64,000 bases of DNA from Siphonodentalium dalli (lineage: Eukaryota; Mollusca; Scaphopoda; Gadilida; Siphonodentaliidae): assembly GCA_032622095.1 (NCBI GenBank), contig CP136061.1:130646754-130710753 (forward strand), in the 5' to 3' direction. Positions 30,901 through 42,890 of the stretch are shown here, piece by piece; position 1 is the first letter of the stretch, and every line of letters starts with the position of its first letter. Under the pieces are notes generated by a model. That model searched no databases, had not been told where the DNA came from, and worked only from the letters and a program-made list of their open reading frames with translations. The position numbers were made by a program, and so were the translations under genes.

Positions 30901-31860
30901 CCACCACCATCATAGTTAAATCAGTAGGAACCATCACCATCATAGCTAAATCAGTAGGAACCACCACCATCATAGTTAAATCAGTAGGAACCACCATCAT
31001 CATAGTTAAATCAGTAGGAACCACCACCATCATAGTTAAATCAGTAGGAACCACCATCATCATAGTTAAATCAGTAGGAATCACCACCATCATAGATAAA
31101 TCAGTAGGAACCACCATCATTATAGTTAAATCAGTAGGAACCACCATCATCATAGCTAAATCAGTAGGAACCACCATCATCATAGTTAAATCAGTAGGAA
31201 CCACCATCATTATAGTTAAATCAGTAGGAACCACCATCACCATAGTTAAATCAGTAGGAACCACCATCATCATAGCTAAATCAGTAGGAACCACCATCAT
31301 CATAGCTAAATCAGTAGGAACCACAATTATAGCTAAATCAGTAGAAACCACCACCATCATAGTTAAATCAGTAGGAACCACCATCATCATAGTTAAATCA
31401 GTAGGAACCACCACCATCATATATAGTTAAATCAGTAGGAACCACCATCATTATAGCTAAATCAGTAGGAACCACCATCATCATAGTTAAATCAGTAGGA
31501 ACCACCATCATCATAGTTAAATCAGTAGGAACCACCATCATTATAGTTAAATCAGTAGGAACCACCATCATCATAGTTAAATCAGTAGGAACCACCATCA
31601 CCATAGTTAAATCAGTAGGAACCACCATCATCATAGTTAAATCAGTAGGAACCACCATCATATATAGTTAAATCAGTAGGAACCACCAACATCATAGCTA
31701 AAGCAGTCGGAACCACCATCACCATAGCTAAATCAGTAGAAACCACCATCATCATAGATAAATCAGTAGGAACCATCACCATCATAGCTAAATCAGTAGG
31801 AACCACCATCATCATAGTTAAATCAGTAGGAACCACCATCATATATAGTTAAATCAGTAG
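21960..31860. repeat. Satellite subdomain with frame-breaking CATATATAG variant units
   Basis: Twenty-four units in this zone read CATCATATATAGTT, with extra AT-repeat bases before TAG, and none were found elsewhere in the array. They lie near 21,973, 22,131, 22,315, 22,949, 23,100, 24,472, 24,713, 24,894, 26,242, 26,483, 26,664, 27,808, 27,965, 28,149, 28,663, 28,813, 29,589, 29,830, 30,011, 30,495, 30,646, 31,421, 31,662 and 31,843. Each shifts the reading frame, so the minus-strand frame is split into fragments ending TIYDGG(G)SY. Clustering of one variant in a single zone points to amplification from one founder. Confidence 0.9.
28590..30420. repeat. 1.83-kb higher-order satellite unit, copy 1
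   Basis: The order of variant units from about 28.59 to 30.39 kb is repeated after 1,832 bp. Shared markers are the TTAAATTAGTAGG unit (28,814 and 30,647), the 27-bp ACAATTATAGC units, the CCAACACCATC unit and the AAAGCAGTCGG units. The predicted minus-strand fragments of 265, 87 and 66 codons recur at the same spacing. Confidence 0.85.
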
Positions 31861-32225
31861 GAACCACCAACATCATAGCTAAAGCAGTCGGAACCACCAT
31901 CACCATAGCTAAATCAGTAGAAACCACCATCATCATAGATAAATCAGTAGGAACCATCACCATCATAGCTAAATCAGTAGGAACCACCACCATCATAGTT
32001 AAATCAGTAGGAACCACCATCATCATAGCTAAATCAGTAGGAACCACCATCATCATAGTTAAATCAGTAGGAACCACCACCATCATAGTTAAATCAGTAG
32101 GAACCACCAACATCATAGTTAAATCAGAAGGAACCACCACCATCATAGTTAAATCAGTAGGAACCACCACCATCATAGTTAAATCAGAAGGAACCACCAC
32201 CATCATAGTTAAATCAGTAGGAACC
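30421..32225. repeat. 1.83-kb higher-order satellite unit, copy 2
   Basis: This copy directly follows copy 1 at an offset of 1,832 bp and keeps the same sequence of variants until about 32,225, where the two series diverge at an ACCATCATC unit. Related shorter or rearranged versions occur at 23.1-24.9 kb and 25.4-26.7 kb, so this higher-order unit has been amplified more than twice. Confidence 0.8.
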
Positions 32226-32910
32226 ATCATCATCATAGTTAAATCAGTAGGAACCACCATCATCATAGTTAAATCAGAAGGAACCACCACCATCATAGTT
32301 AAATCAGTAGGAACCACCATCATCATAGTTAAATCAGTAGGAACCACCATCATCATAGCTAAATCAGTAGGAACCACCACCATCATAGTTAAATCAGTAG
32401 GAACCACCACCATCATAGTTAAATCAGTAGGAACCACCATCATCATAGCTAAATCAGTAGGAACCACCACCATCATAGTTAAATCAGTAGGAACCACCAC
32501 CATCATAGTTAAATCAGTAGGAACCACCATCATCATAGTTAAATCAGTAGGAACCACCATCATCATAGCTAAATCAGTAGGAACCACCACCATCATAGTT
32601 AAATCAGTAGGAACCACCACCATCATAGTTAAATCAGTAGGAACCACCATCATCATAGTTAAATCAGTAGGAACCACCATCATCATAGCTAAATCAGTAG
32701 GAACCACCACCATCATAGTTAAATCAGTAGGAACCACCACCATCATAGTTAAATCAGTAGGAACCACCATCATCATAGCTAAATCAGTAGGAACCACCAT
32801 CATCATAGTTAAATCAGTAGGAACCATCACCATCATAGTTAAATCAGTAGGAACCATCACCATCATAGTTAAATCAGTAGGAACCACCATCATCATAGTT
32901 AAATCAGTAG

Positions 32911-35790
32911 GAACCACCATCATCATAGTTAAATCAGTATGAACCACCATCATCATAGTTAAATCAGTAGGAACCACCATCATCATAGTTAAATCAGTAG
33001 GAACCACCACCATCATAGTTAAATCAGTATGAACCACCATCATCATAGTTAAATCAGTAGGAACCACCATCATCATAGTTAAATCAGTATGAACCACCAT
33101 CATCATAGTTAAATCAGTAGGAACCACCATCATCATAGTTAAATCAGTAGGAACCACCATCATCATAGTTAAATCAGTATGAACCACCATCATCATAGTT
33201 AAATCAGTATGAACCACCATCATCATAGTTAAATCAGTAGGAACCACCATCATCATAGTTAAATCAGTATGAACCACCATCATCATAGTTAAATCAGTAG
33301 GAACCACCATCATCATAGTTAAATCAGTAGGAACCACCATCATCATAGTTAAATCAGTATGAACCACCATCATCATAGTTAAATCAGTAGGAACCACCAT
33401 CATCATAGTTAAATCAGTAGGAACCACCATCATCATAGTTAAATCAGTATGAACCACCATCATCATAGTTAAATCAGTATGAACCACCATCATCATAGTT
33501 AAATCAGTAGGAACCACCATCATCATAGTTAAATCAGTATGAACCACCATCATCATAGTTAAATCAGTAGGAACCACCATCATCATAGTTAAATCAGTAG
33601 GAACCACCATCATCATAGTTAAATCAGTAGGAACCACCATCATCATAGTTAAATCAGTATGAACCACCATCATCATAGTTAAATCAGTAGGAACCACCAT
33701 CATCATAGTTAAATCAGTATGAACCACCATCATCATAGTTAAATCAGTAGGAACCACCATCATCATAGTTAAATCAGTATGAACCACCATCATCATAGTT
33801 AAATCAGTATGAACCACCATCATCATAGTTAAATCAGTAGGAACCACCATCATCATAGTTAAATCAGTATGAACCACCATCATCATAGTTAAATCAGTAT
33901 GAACCACCATCATCATAGTTAAATCAGTAGGAACCACCATCATCATAGTTAAATCAGTAGGAACCACCATCATCATAGTTAAATCAGTATGAACCACCAT
34001 CATCATAGTTAAATCAGTATGAACCACCATCATCATAGTTAAATCAGTAGGAACCACCATCATCATAGTTAAATCAGTATGAACCACCATCATCATAGTT
34101 AAATCAGTATGAACCACCATCATCATAGTTAAATCAGTAGGAACCACCATCATCATAGTTAAATCAGTATGAACCACCATCATCATAGTTAAATCAGTAT
34201 GAACCACCATCATCATAGTTAAATCAGTAGGAACCACCATCATCATAGTTAAATCAGTAGGAACCACCATCATCATAGTTAAATCAGTAGGAACCACCAT
34301 CATCATAGTTAAATCAGTATGAACCACCATCATCATAGTTAAATCAGTAGGAACCACCATCATCATAGTTAAATCAGTATGAACCACCATCATCATAGTT
34401 AAATCAGTAGGAACCACCATCATCATAGTTAAATCAGTATGAACCACCATCATCATAGTTAAATCAGTATGAACCACCATCATCATAGTTAAATCAGTAG
34501 GAACCACCATCATCATAGTTAAATCAGTATGAACCACCATCATCATAGTTAAATCAGTATGAACCACCATCATCATAGTTAAATCAGTAGGAACCACCAT
34601 CATCATAGTTAAATCAGTATGAACCACCATCATCATAGTTAAATCAGTATGAACCACCATCATCATAGTTAAATCAGTAGGAACCACCATCATCATAGTT
34701 AAATCAGTATGAACCACCATCATCATAGTTAAATCAGTATGAACCACCATCATCATAGTTAAATCAGTAGGAACCACCATCATCATAGTTAAATCAGTAG
34801 GAACCACCATCATCATAGTTAAATCAGTATGAACCACCATCATCATAGTTAAATCAGTATGAACCACCATCATCATAGTTAAATCAGTAGGAACCACCAT
34901 CATCATAGTTAAATCAGTATGAACCACCATCATCATAGTTAAATCAGTATGAACCACCATCATCATAGTTAAATCAGTAGGAACCACCATCATCATAGTT
35001 AAATCAGTATGAACCACCATCATCATAGTTAAATCAGTATGAACCACCATCATCATAGTTAAATCAGTAGGAACCACCATCATCATAGTTAAATCAGTAG
35101 GAACCACCATCATCATAGTTAAATCAGTAGGAACCACCATCATCATAGTTAAATCAGTATGAACCACCATCATCATAGTTAAATCAGTAGGAACCACCAT
35201 CATCATAGTTAAATCAGTATGAACCACCATCATCATAGTTAAATCAGTAGGAACCACCATCATCATAGTTAAATCAGTATGAACCACCATCATCATAGTT
35301 AAATCAGTATGAACCACCATCATCATAGTTAAATCAGTAGGAACCACCATCATCATAGTTAAATCAGTATGAACCACCATCATCATAGTTAAATCAGTAT
35401 GAACCACCATCATCATAGTTAAATCAGTAGGAACCACCATCATCATAGTTAAATCAGTAGGAACCACCATCATCATAGTTAAATCAGTATGAACCACCAT
35501 CATCATAGTTAAATCAGTAGGAACCACCATCATCATAGTTAAATCAGTAGGAACCACCATCATCATAGTTAAATCAGTATGAACCACCATCATCATAGTT
35601 AAATCAGTATGAACCACCATCATCATAGTTAAATCAGTAGGAACCACCATCATCATAGTTAAATCAGTATGAACCACCATCATCATAGTTAAATCAGTAG
35701 GAACCACCATCATCATAGTTAAATCAGTAGGAACCACCATCATCATAGTTAAATCAGTATGAACCACCATCATCATAGTTAAATCAGTAG
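32911..35790. repeat. Homogenised satellite block with G/T-coded higher-order repeat
   Basis: About 96 consecutive units are almost identical, with ATCATCATAG in the second half, and differ mainly at one base: CAGTAGGAACC or CAGTATGAACC. About 49 units carry the T form, which is seen only here. Read as a string, GGGTGTGTTGTT starts at the lines beginning 33,541, 34,201 and 35,041, giving higher-order periods of 22 and 28 units that differ by a six-unit GTTGTT insertion. In the plus-strand frame each T form is a TGA stop; in the minus-strand frame it changes proline to histidine. Confidence 0.92.
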
Positions 35791-37412
35791 GAACCACCAT
35801 CATCATAGTTAAATCAGTAGGAACCACCACCATCATAGTTAAATCAGTAGGAACCACCATCATCATAGTTAAATCAGTAGGAACCACCACCATCATAGTT
35901 AAATCAGTAGGAACCACCATCATCATAGTTAAATCAGTAGGAACCACCACCATCATAGTTAAATCAGTAGGAACCACCATCATCATAGTTAAATCAGTAG
36001 GAACCACCATCATCATAGTTAAATCAGTAGGAACCACCATCATCATAGTTAAATCAGTAGGAACCACCACCATCATAGTTAAATCAGTAGGAACCACCAT
36101 CATCATAGCTAAATCAGTAGGAACCACCATCACCATCATAGTTAAATCAGTAGGAACCACCACCATCATAGTTAAATCAGAAGGAACCACCACCATCATA
36201 GTTAAATCAGTAGGAACCACCATCATCATAGTTAAATCAGTAGGAACCACCATCATCATAGTTAAATCAGTAGGAACCACCACCATCATAGTTAAATCAG
36301 TAGAAACCACCAACATCATAGTTAAATCAGTAGGAACCACCAACATCATAGTTAAATCAGTAGGAACCACCATCATAGTTAAATCAGTAGGAACCACCAA
36401 CATCATAGCTAAATCAGTAGGAACCACCACCATCATAGTTAAATCAGTAGGAACCACCACCATCATAGCTAAATCAGTAGAAACCACCATCATCATAGTT
36501 AAATCAGTAGGAACCACCACCATCATAGTTAAATCAGTAGGAACCATCACCATCATAGTTAAATCAGTAGGAACCACCATCATCATAGTTAAATCAGTAG
36601 GAACCACCACCATCATAGCTAAATCAGTAGGAACCATCACCATCATAGTTAAATCAGTAGGAACCACCATCATCATAGCTAAATCAGTAGGAACCACCAT
36701 CATCATAGTTAAATCAGTAGGAACCACCACCATCATAGCTAAATCAGTAGGAACCACCATCATTATAGTTAAATCAGTAGGAACCACCATCACCATCATA
36801 GTTAAATCAGTAGGAACCACCATCATTATAGTTAAATCAGTAGGAACCATCACCATCTTAGCTAAATCAGTAGAAACCACCATCATCATAGTTAAATCAG
36901 TAGGAACCACCATCATTATAGTTAAATCAGTAGGAACCATCACCATCATAGTTAAATCAGTAGGAACCATCACCATCATAGTTAAATCAGTAGGAACCAC
37001 CACCATCATAGCTAAATCAGTAGAAACCACCATCATCATAGTTAAATCAGTAGGAACCACCATCACCATCATAGTTAAATCAGTAGGAACCACCATCATT
37101 ATAGTTAAATCAGTAGGAACCATCACCATCTTAGCTAAATCAGTAGGAACCATCACCATCATAGTTAAATCAGTAGGAACCATCACCATCATAGTTAAAT
37201 CAGTAGGAACCACCAACATCATAGCTAAAGCAGTCGGAACCACCATCACCATAGCTAAATTAGTAGAAACCACCACCATCATAGCTAAATCAGTAGGAAC
37301 CACCACCATCATAGTTAAAAACATTAATAACCATCATCACCATAATTAGCAGGACCACTAAACCAGGGAGTATTCAGGACTTAATACAGACAACAAGTTT
37401 TGTACCGGTTCG

Positions 37413-37845
37413 TTATTAAAGGCAATCAATCAGATTAAGCACTCCTAAATTACTATTTCTTTGGCTTCAGGGGTAAACAATATCTGATTCGAGTCGAGGA
37501 ACCCACCCATCAAAGTTCAGAGTGATCAGATATTGATTTTTGAAGTTTGTTATTTCTCGAGATGTGTACTAATAATTGCCCCAGAAACACTTATTCCAAC
37601 GGACGAAGATGGATAACTCTAAAATCAAGTGGTAATAATAACGCAATTTTGACCGAGACCATCCTTTTGACGGCGTGTTTCTGGGCCACAAACAATAGAA
37701 ATAACAAATCTTCAAAAATTGATATCTGATCACTCTGAGCGTTGATGGGTAGGTTCCTCGACTCGAATCAAATATTTTTTTACCCCCGAAGCCAAAGAAA
37801 TAGTAATTTATGAGGGTATGATCGGATTGAGTACCTTTAAGAATG
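37413..37845. mobile_element. Foldback element at the edge of the satellite
   Basis: The two halves of this ~433-bp segment are imperfect inverted copies. The left arm contains AAATTACTATTTCTTTGGCT and TCGAGTCGAGGAACC near 37,448-37,503. The right arm holds their reverse complements near 37,753-37,812. The arms continue inward to CCCAGAAACAC (37,580) and GTGTTTCTGGG (37,675). No transposase is encoded. It lies about 60 bp from the last degenerate satellite unit. No clear target-site duplication was seen. Confidence 0.75.
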
Positions 37846-38032
37846 GGAGGCAAACAATGTTTGCACTTTGCGTGTCGTTTGCAGGCGATCAATTACATTG
37901 CTTTAAGATTTAATCCAACTTGGCCATATGCATATTCTTGTACGACATTCTACTAGACATAACAATATGTATTTGGGTCACTGTATATTTGCCAGCATGA
38001 TCGATCAATATTTGATATTTGTCATGAATACG

Positions 38033-38578
38033 CATGTACATGCCCTAGAAAAACTAAACAACTTCTGGGTCAAACTTTAGGAGAATATTATTGGATAGTA
38101 TGATCATTACTTTTCAAAATAAAAATAGGCCACCTTGAAAATGTCCTTGAATCCAGATGGCCGCCATAAGGCCAATTTTCCTATCATCGATAACGTTTCT
38201 GGTGATGAAAGTTAGTCGTAACAACATGCAACGGTGATATATATATGTAGCTGGATTGTTGTCTGATGATGATTTGATAAGAACACTAATAAAGTGAGGA
38301 TATTCATGATGGACTTTAAACAATAATGGCCACCAAAAATTCATAATGGCAGCCACAAGGCCAATTTTCCTGTCACGTGTACCGCTTATACGTGATAGGA
38401 ACATTGGCCTTATGGCGGCCATTTTGGATTTTGGAGGTCACACCGTCATCTTGGATTCAGTGACATTTTCAAGGGGGGGGGGGGTTATTATTTTGAACAG
38501 TAATGCTCATACTATACAATAACATTCTCAAAAGTTTGACCCAAAGGTTGTTTAGTTTTTCTTTGGCAGGCATGCACC
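38033..38578. mobile_element. Foldback element with GCCGCC(A)TAAGGCC inner repeats
   Basis: The outer arms match as inverted copies: AAAAACTAAACAAC with GGGTCAAACTTT near 38,049-38,080, and the complementary AAAGTTTGACCC with GTTGTTTAGTTTTT near 38,531-38,562. The inner segment carries copies of a motif around ATGGCCGCCATAAGGCC in both orientations (38,157, 38,345, 38,405). A 12-base G run lies at 38,473-38,484. No protein is encoded; the short open frames here are repeat-derived. Confidence 0.7.
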
Positions 38579-40315
38579 AATCTATAAGACTCTCTTTGTG
38601 GAAATTATGCAGTATTTGTTGTTTGACCGAAAATTGAATACAACCTTACCAACTTTGCAAATTTCAAAGCACAGCTTGCAGGATTTAAAATTAAAAATAA
38701 ACAAAGCAGAAATAAATGTAAAAGGGAAAATACGAACATCACCGACACTTCATTAAAATGCTTGTAATGGGAAATATATATAGCAAATTTCAATGAGATA
38801 TATGGCTGTGGCATTCAGGCGGACGGAAAAAATTATGTCAAGTAACACAAAGAGGGATAACTGTAGAACGGAAAGCCGATGGCGAACCTCCATACCAAAT
38901 TTCGTTCAGAGCCGATAACCCATTGCTGAGATACTTGGATGAACGAACAATAAAATCATTATTTCCAGATAAATAAAGGATAACTCTTGACAGGAAAACG
39001 TAACAACGTCATTGGCCCATCTTTTTAAAGCAGTCATGAGCGCGAACGTTCATCCAGATCTTATAACCCGTTGCTGAGATATACTCCCGGATAGTAATTC
39101 TGCATAATATTTCTCTGTGATGCAAAATATATGGTTGGATATAAACAATTGCATGCAATCGATTATAATCGACTATTACTCTAAGATAACCAACTTTGAT
39201 TGCGTTGATTTGTTCGCGCACATACAATATGAAGAAAAATCAAACTGGTGATATGGTTGTGGATGTTTCTGATTGAATATATGGCAGCATATAATCTCTG
39301 AGTCAATTATTTTGGAAACATATACCAATTTCGAGTGGGGTAACACGAGAGAATTATTTAACCCGGCATAAATATATAAATTAGCCTTAGTTGATCATTA
39401 GTTTGGCGAAAAGCGTAATCTTCGTCATCTATCCTGGAAACGAAATATGTGTCTCAATATATTTGTCCTATGGGTTCTTTTAGGTTCTCAAAATTTTTAC
39501 CACACTTGCAACTTCATGAATGTGCTTTCCTTCCTTATATATATATCTCATACGCTGACGTTTCCGCGTTGGATAATTCCGCAAAACCCACGAAGATATT
39601 AAGCTTTCCGCTTTAACTTACCAGTCCAACGTAGTCTGTGATCAGCCTTCTTGAAATGAAGTGACTTAGCTTATTTTTGTGAACACAAAAACTAATATAG
39701 TGCTCCATAAGAAACATAGCAAAAACTATGAAGCTTGAAGTAGCTGGTCAATTCAATTTACCTGTGGTCAGGAACGCCATTTATAAACACAGAGCTCATG
39801 ATGAGAGCATGGACGATTGGAATTGGAAGGTTCACAAGGAGGTAAATTCGTCTCTGATAACTACCAAACTCTCCAATCTCGTGTAAAATATCATCAAACT
39901 TCATGATGTATGGCAGCACTGATGAAAACAACTATATATCGACGCCAATGTAGTACATGTTAGAACCAAAATAACTGCGTATTGATATACAATTTTAGAT
40001 TCATGAGCAATCACTCGGATATATGTGCAAACATATACTTATCGAAACCTAATATAACTCTGTGTAATAGTTAGAACGAACTCGAAGTGGTTGGGAAATC
40101 CAACGGTTATCCAATGACATTTATTTATAAGAGAGTAGTATAAAAGAGAGATGATATATAACAAAAAGATAAGAAAGATTGATACAATTTAAATCTTCTA
40201 AGAACAAAAGATTCGACTTTTCTCCTGGAAAACATATTGTTCTAAAATATATGATCAAAGAGAACAATAGATTCTACTCCATTGCGGTTTCAATGTTATT
40301 GTTACACTTATATAT
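38579..40315. other. Intergenic, with decayed ~145-bp repeats
   Basis: No gene is recognised. Two degenerate monomers occur around 38,850-39,085: AGAGGGATAACTG then AACCCATTGCTGAGATA, and again AAAGGATAACTC then AACCCGTTGCTGAGATA about 146 bp later. They resemble an old tandem-monomer transposable element. The remaining ~1.2 kb is AT-rich with nothing I can name. Confidence 0.5.
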
Positions 40316-40319
40316 TATT

Positions 40320-42890
40320 TACTAGCAGTGTTACCCGGCGTTGCTTAGGTTAAATTGAGGTGATACCCTCTGTTGTGTAGTGTGGACATGCATGTGGTGG
40401 GAATATATACTAGTCTTGATCAATATGTTTTAAAGAAATGCCATGTTGCTCATCTGCCCATGGTGTTGTAGTGGCCAATTATTCTCAGTTTAAAATAAGA
40501 GTTATATATATTAGCTACAAGGTTTTAAGTTGTTTATGTTAGGCTATGAGTCTGTTCTAAAACTGAAAGAAATTATCTGTATCGGGTGATATACCCTTGT
40601 CAGCTTCCAGTATTGGAGGATCCTGAAAAGTCATGTGCTACTGACTGTTTTCTTTTATCTCAGAAGAAACTGTATTTGACTGCACACTGTCACCACAATT
40701 ACGAATGGGTCTTCGACGCATTTCCATCTCTCTTGACAAATTGTATCTATCTTGCGGAAAATATCTTGAAGGGGACAGACTCAATTGTGTTATAATACAT
40801 TACCCAGTCTAACATGCCAACCTCTAACGATTCAATGTCCCCCATTTTGGAAGAATATATGCATCTCTTAAATATAATGATAAGTAAACTTATAATGTTT
40901 TCTTCTATGTATCTGATTTGCAAACTCACTGTATGAATGTCCTTATTCCCGTCCCCATACAAATGACAATTGAGAAGATATAATTGTTCAAGTGACTTAA
41001 TTAGGTCACCACATGTCGATGCTGTGAAATGTGAACGCCAAAAACTCCTTATAGAACGAATTATATGAAGATGACTTTGAACAACTTTTGTTGATATTGG
41101 CGACTAAAACATTCTCATGTATAGCGTCCCTTCGTGGTGGAAATTAGTGCCAATCATATTTGTATCAGCTTGGTGCTCATCCCTTCAACATTAATGAATC
41201 GAACGGTGCTCCTTTCCCCATAGCTAAACCACATCCATTAGATTCCTGATATCACGGAGATGATTATATGTGTGGCGGTAATCGGCAACTAAACAAATTC
41301 TTATCAAATTTAGTGCCTCCCCCATCTCTCACCAAGCGACGATTAGCATGGGGAAGAATATGTATCAATTTGGAGGCAATGGGCGTTTAAATATAGGTTG
41401 GTGCCCTCTGTGCACTACTGACATGAACAACACCATATCATGGAGATTATATTGTATCAATTTGGGGAAATCCCCATTTTTTTGCACCTGACACAAACAG
41501 CGTCTTTTTAGAAAAATTTAAACCCACACCATTATCTTGCTCGTAATAAGTTACACTTGTTAGTCCCAGTGGGCCATATAGATGGTCCACATGAAGCTAT
41601 ATGTGACACAGACAGACCTTCAACGGGTCCACACAATTTGATTCCTCGTATCATTGGAGAATAAACATATTTATATAGATGTTGTCCCACCCCGCCCTAT
41701 CCTTGACTCAAGTGGCGCCACTATGACATCTCTACTCATTATGAAGATGAATATATATCAAATTGGTGGAAATCGGCGACAAACAAATTCGTATCAAATA
41801 TAGTGCCCCCATTTCTTAAACAAACGTCGCCAATTTGGCGTATTTAACCACACGATTAGACTCCTTATTTATGGAGATGATTATGTATAAGTTTGGTGGA
41901 GAAGAATTTGTATCCATCTGGTGGAAATCGGCGCTGAAAACAGTTTTATCAATTTTGGCGTCCCTCTCCCCTTCATTGGACTTCTGACTCAAATGGCACC
42001 ACTTTTGCCATCTTGAAATCACACTTTAAATGCTACTTTTGACATATTTAAATCACACGCCACTTATGATCGCTTTAGGACACGCCGTTACGCCCCTGAT
42101 GTCATGAAGATGTCATGATAATGTATAAGTTTGGTGATAATCGGCGACCAAATAGATTCTTATCAAATTAATTGCCCCTACATCTTCCATCCAAACGGCA
42201 CCAACTTGGCGACTTCACATCGCACGATTATATTTCTCGTATCATGGAGAAGAATGTGTATCAATTTGGTGGAATTCGGCGCTAAAAAGTTTTATAAATT
42301 TTGGTGCCACTCTCCCCCACCGTGCACCCCTGACTCAAAAGGCGCCACGTTTCCATCTTTACATCACACGATTATATTTCTCGTATCATGGAAAAGAATA
42401 TGTATCAATTTGGTTGAAGTCAATTCTTGTGCCCCTCTCCCTTCCGTGCACCCCTGACTCAAATGGCGCCATTTTTTCCATCTTGAAATCACACGATTAG
42501 ATTCCTCGCTCCATGTGGAAGAATGTGTATCAATTTTGTGGAAATCGGCGCTAAACAGGTTTATCAATTCTTGTGCCCCGCTCCCCTTCCGTGCACCCAT
42601 GACTCAAATGGCGCCACTTTTGACATCTATAAACCACACCATTATATTCCTAATATAATGGAGATGATTATGTATAAGTTTGGTGGCAATCGGCGACAAT
42701 TTTTTTCTGTCCCTCCCCCTTTTGTGCCCCTGACAACAACAGCGTCACTTTAGAAAATTCTAACCTCACCATTATCTTTCTCGTAAAAAAAAAGTACCCC
42801 AAATAGACGCCTCTGTTGTTATCTAGATGGTCCCCTGTGAATTTATATAGAACACAGACAGACAGACATTCGCAAATATATATATACTAG
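40320..42890 (+). mobile_element. Pearl/Helentron-like composite with ~145-bp monomers
   Basis: The left end reads ACTAGCAGTGTTACCCGGCG at about 40,320. From about 41,100 a tandem array follows in which (T)TGGTGGAAATCGGCG recurs near 41,764, 41,919, 42,130, 42,266, 42,535 and 42,680, spaced mostly 125-155 bp, each followed by GTGCCCC, CTGACTCAAATGGCGCCAC and CACACGATTA. Two similar right-end segments (GACA...AACAGCGTC to ACACAGACAGAC) occur at about 41,485-41,620 and 42,725-42,868, so two elements or an internal duplication are joined. The layout of end, monomers and ACAG microsatellite matches non-autonomous pearl/DINE-like Helentrons known from bivalves. No Rep/helicase is present. Assignment is by architecture only. 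Confidence 0.55.

Larger units (their letters stand above)
1..37350. repeat. 30-bp satellite array, ~1,240 units
   Basis: The plus-strand consensus can be written as two 15-base halves, AAATCAGTAGGAACC and ACCACCATCATAGTT. It repeats without interruption from the left edge, so the array starts outside the window. The commonest variants are AGG/AGA in the first half and, in the second half, ACC/ATC in the third triplet, CAT/CTT and GTT/GCT. Length variants of 27 and 33 bp come from gain or loss of one triplet in the ACC/ATC run. The consensus contains no CpG and the plus strand is A- and C-rich (12 A, 8 C, 4 G, 6 T per unit). The last clean unit ends near 37,316 and one or two degenerate units follow. 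The sequence matches no satellite I can name. A heterochromatic, centromeric or subtelomeric role is possible but not shown. Confidence 0.98.

Noticed and set aside
22108-31842. A family of short minus-strand genes ending TIYDGG(G)SY
   Set aside because: The shared ends come from the CATATATAG frame-breaking satellite unit; the frames are identical because the blocks were duplicated.
1-37350. CRISPR array
   Set aside because: The repeats have a 30-bp period with no unique spacers, and the context is eukaryotic.
37547-38422. Several 60-107-codon open frames
   Set aside because: They fall within foldback arms and their inverted repeats and show no protein family motif.
40586-40795. 69-codon plus-strand open frame with several cysteines
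   Set aside because: No family match that I can recognise, and it sits just inside the composite element beginning at 40,320.
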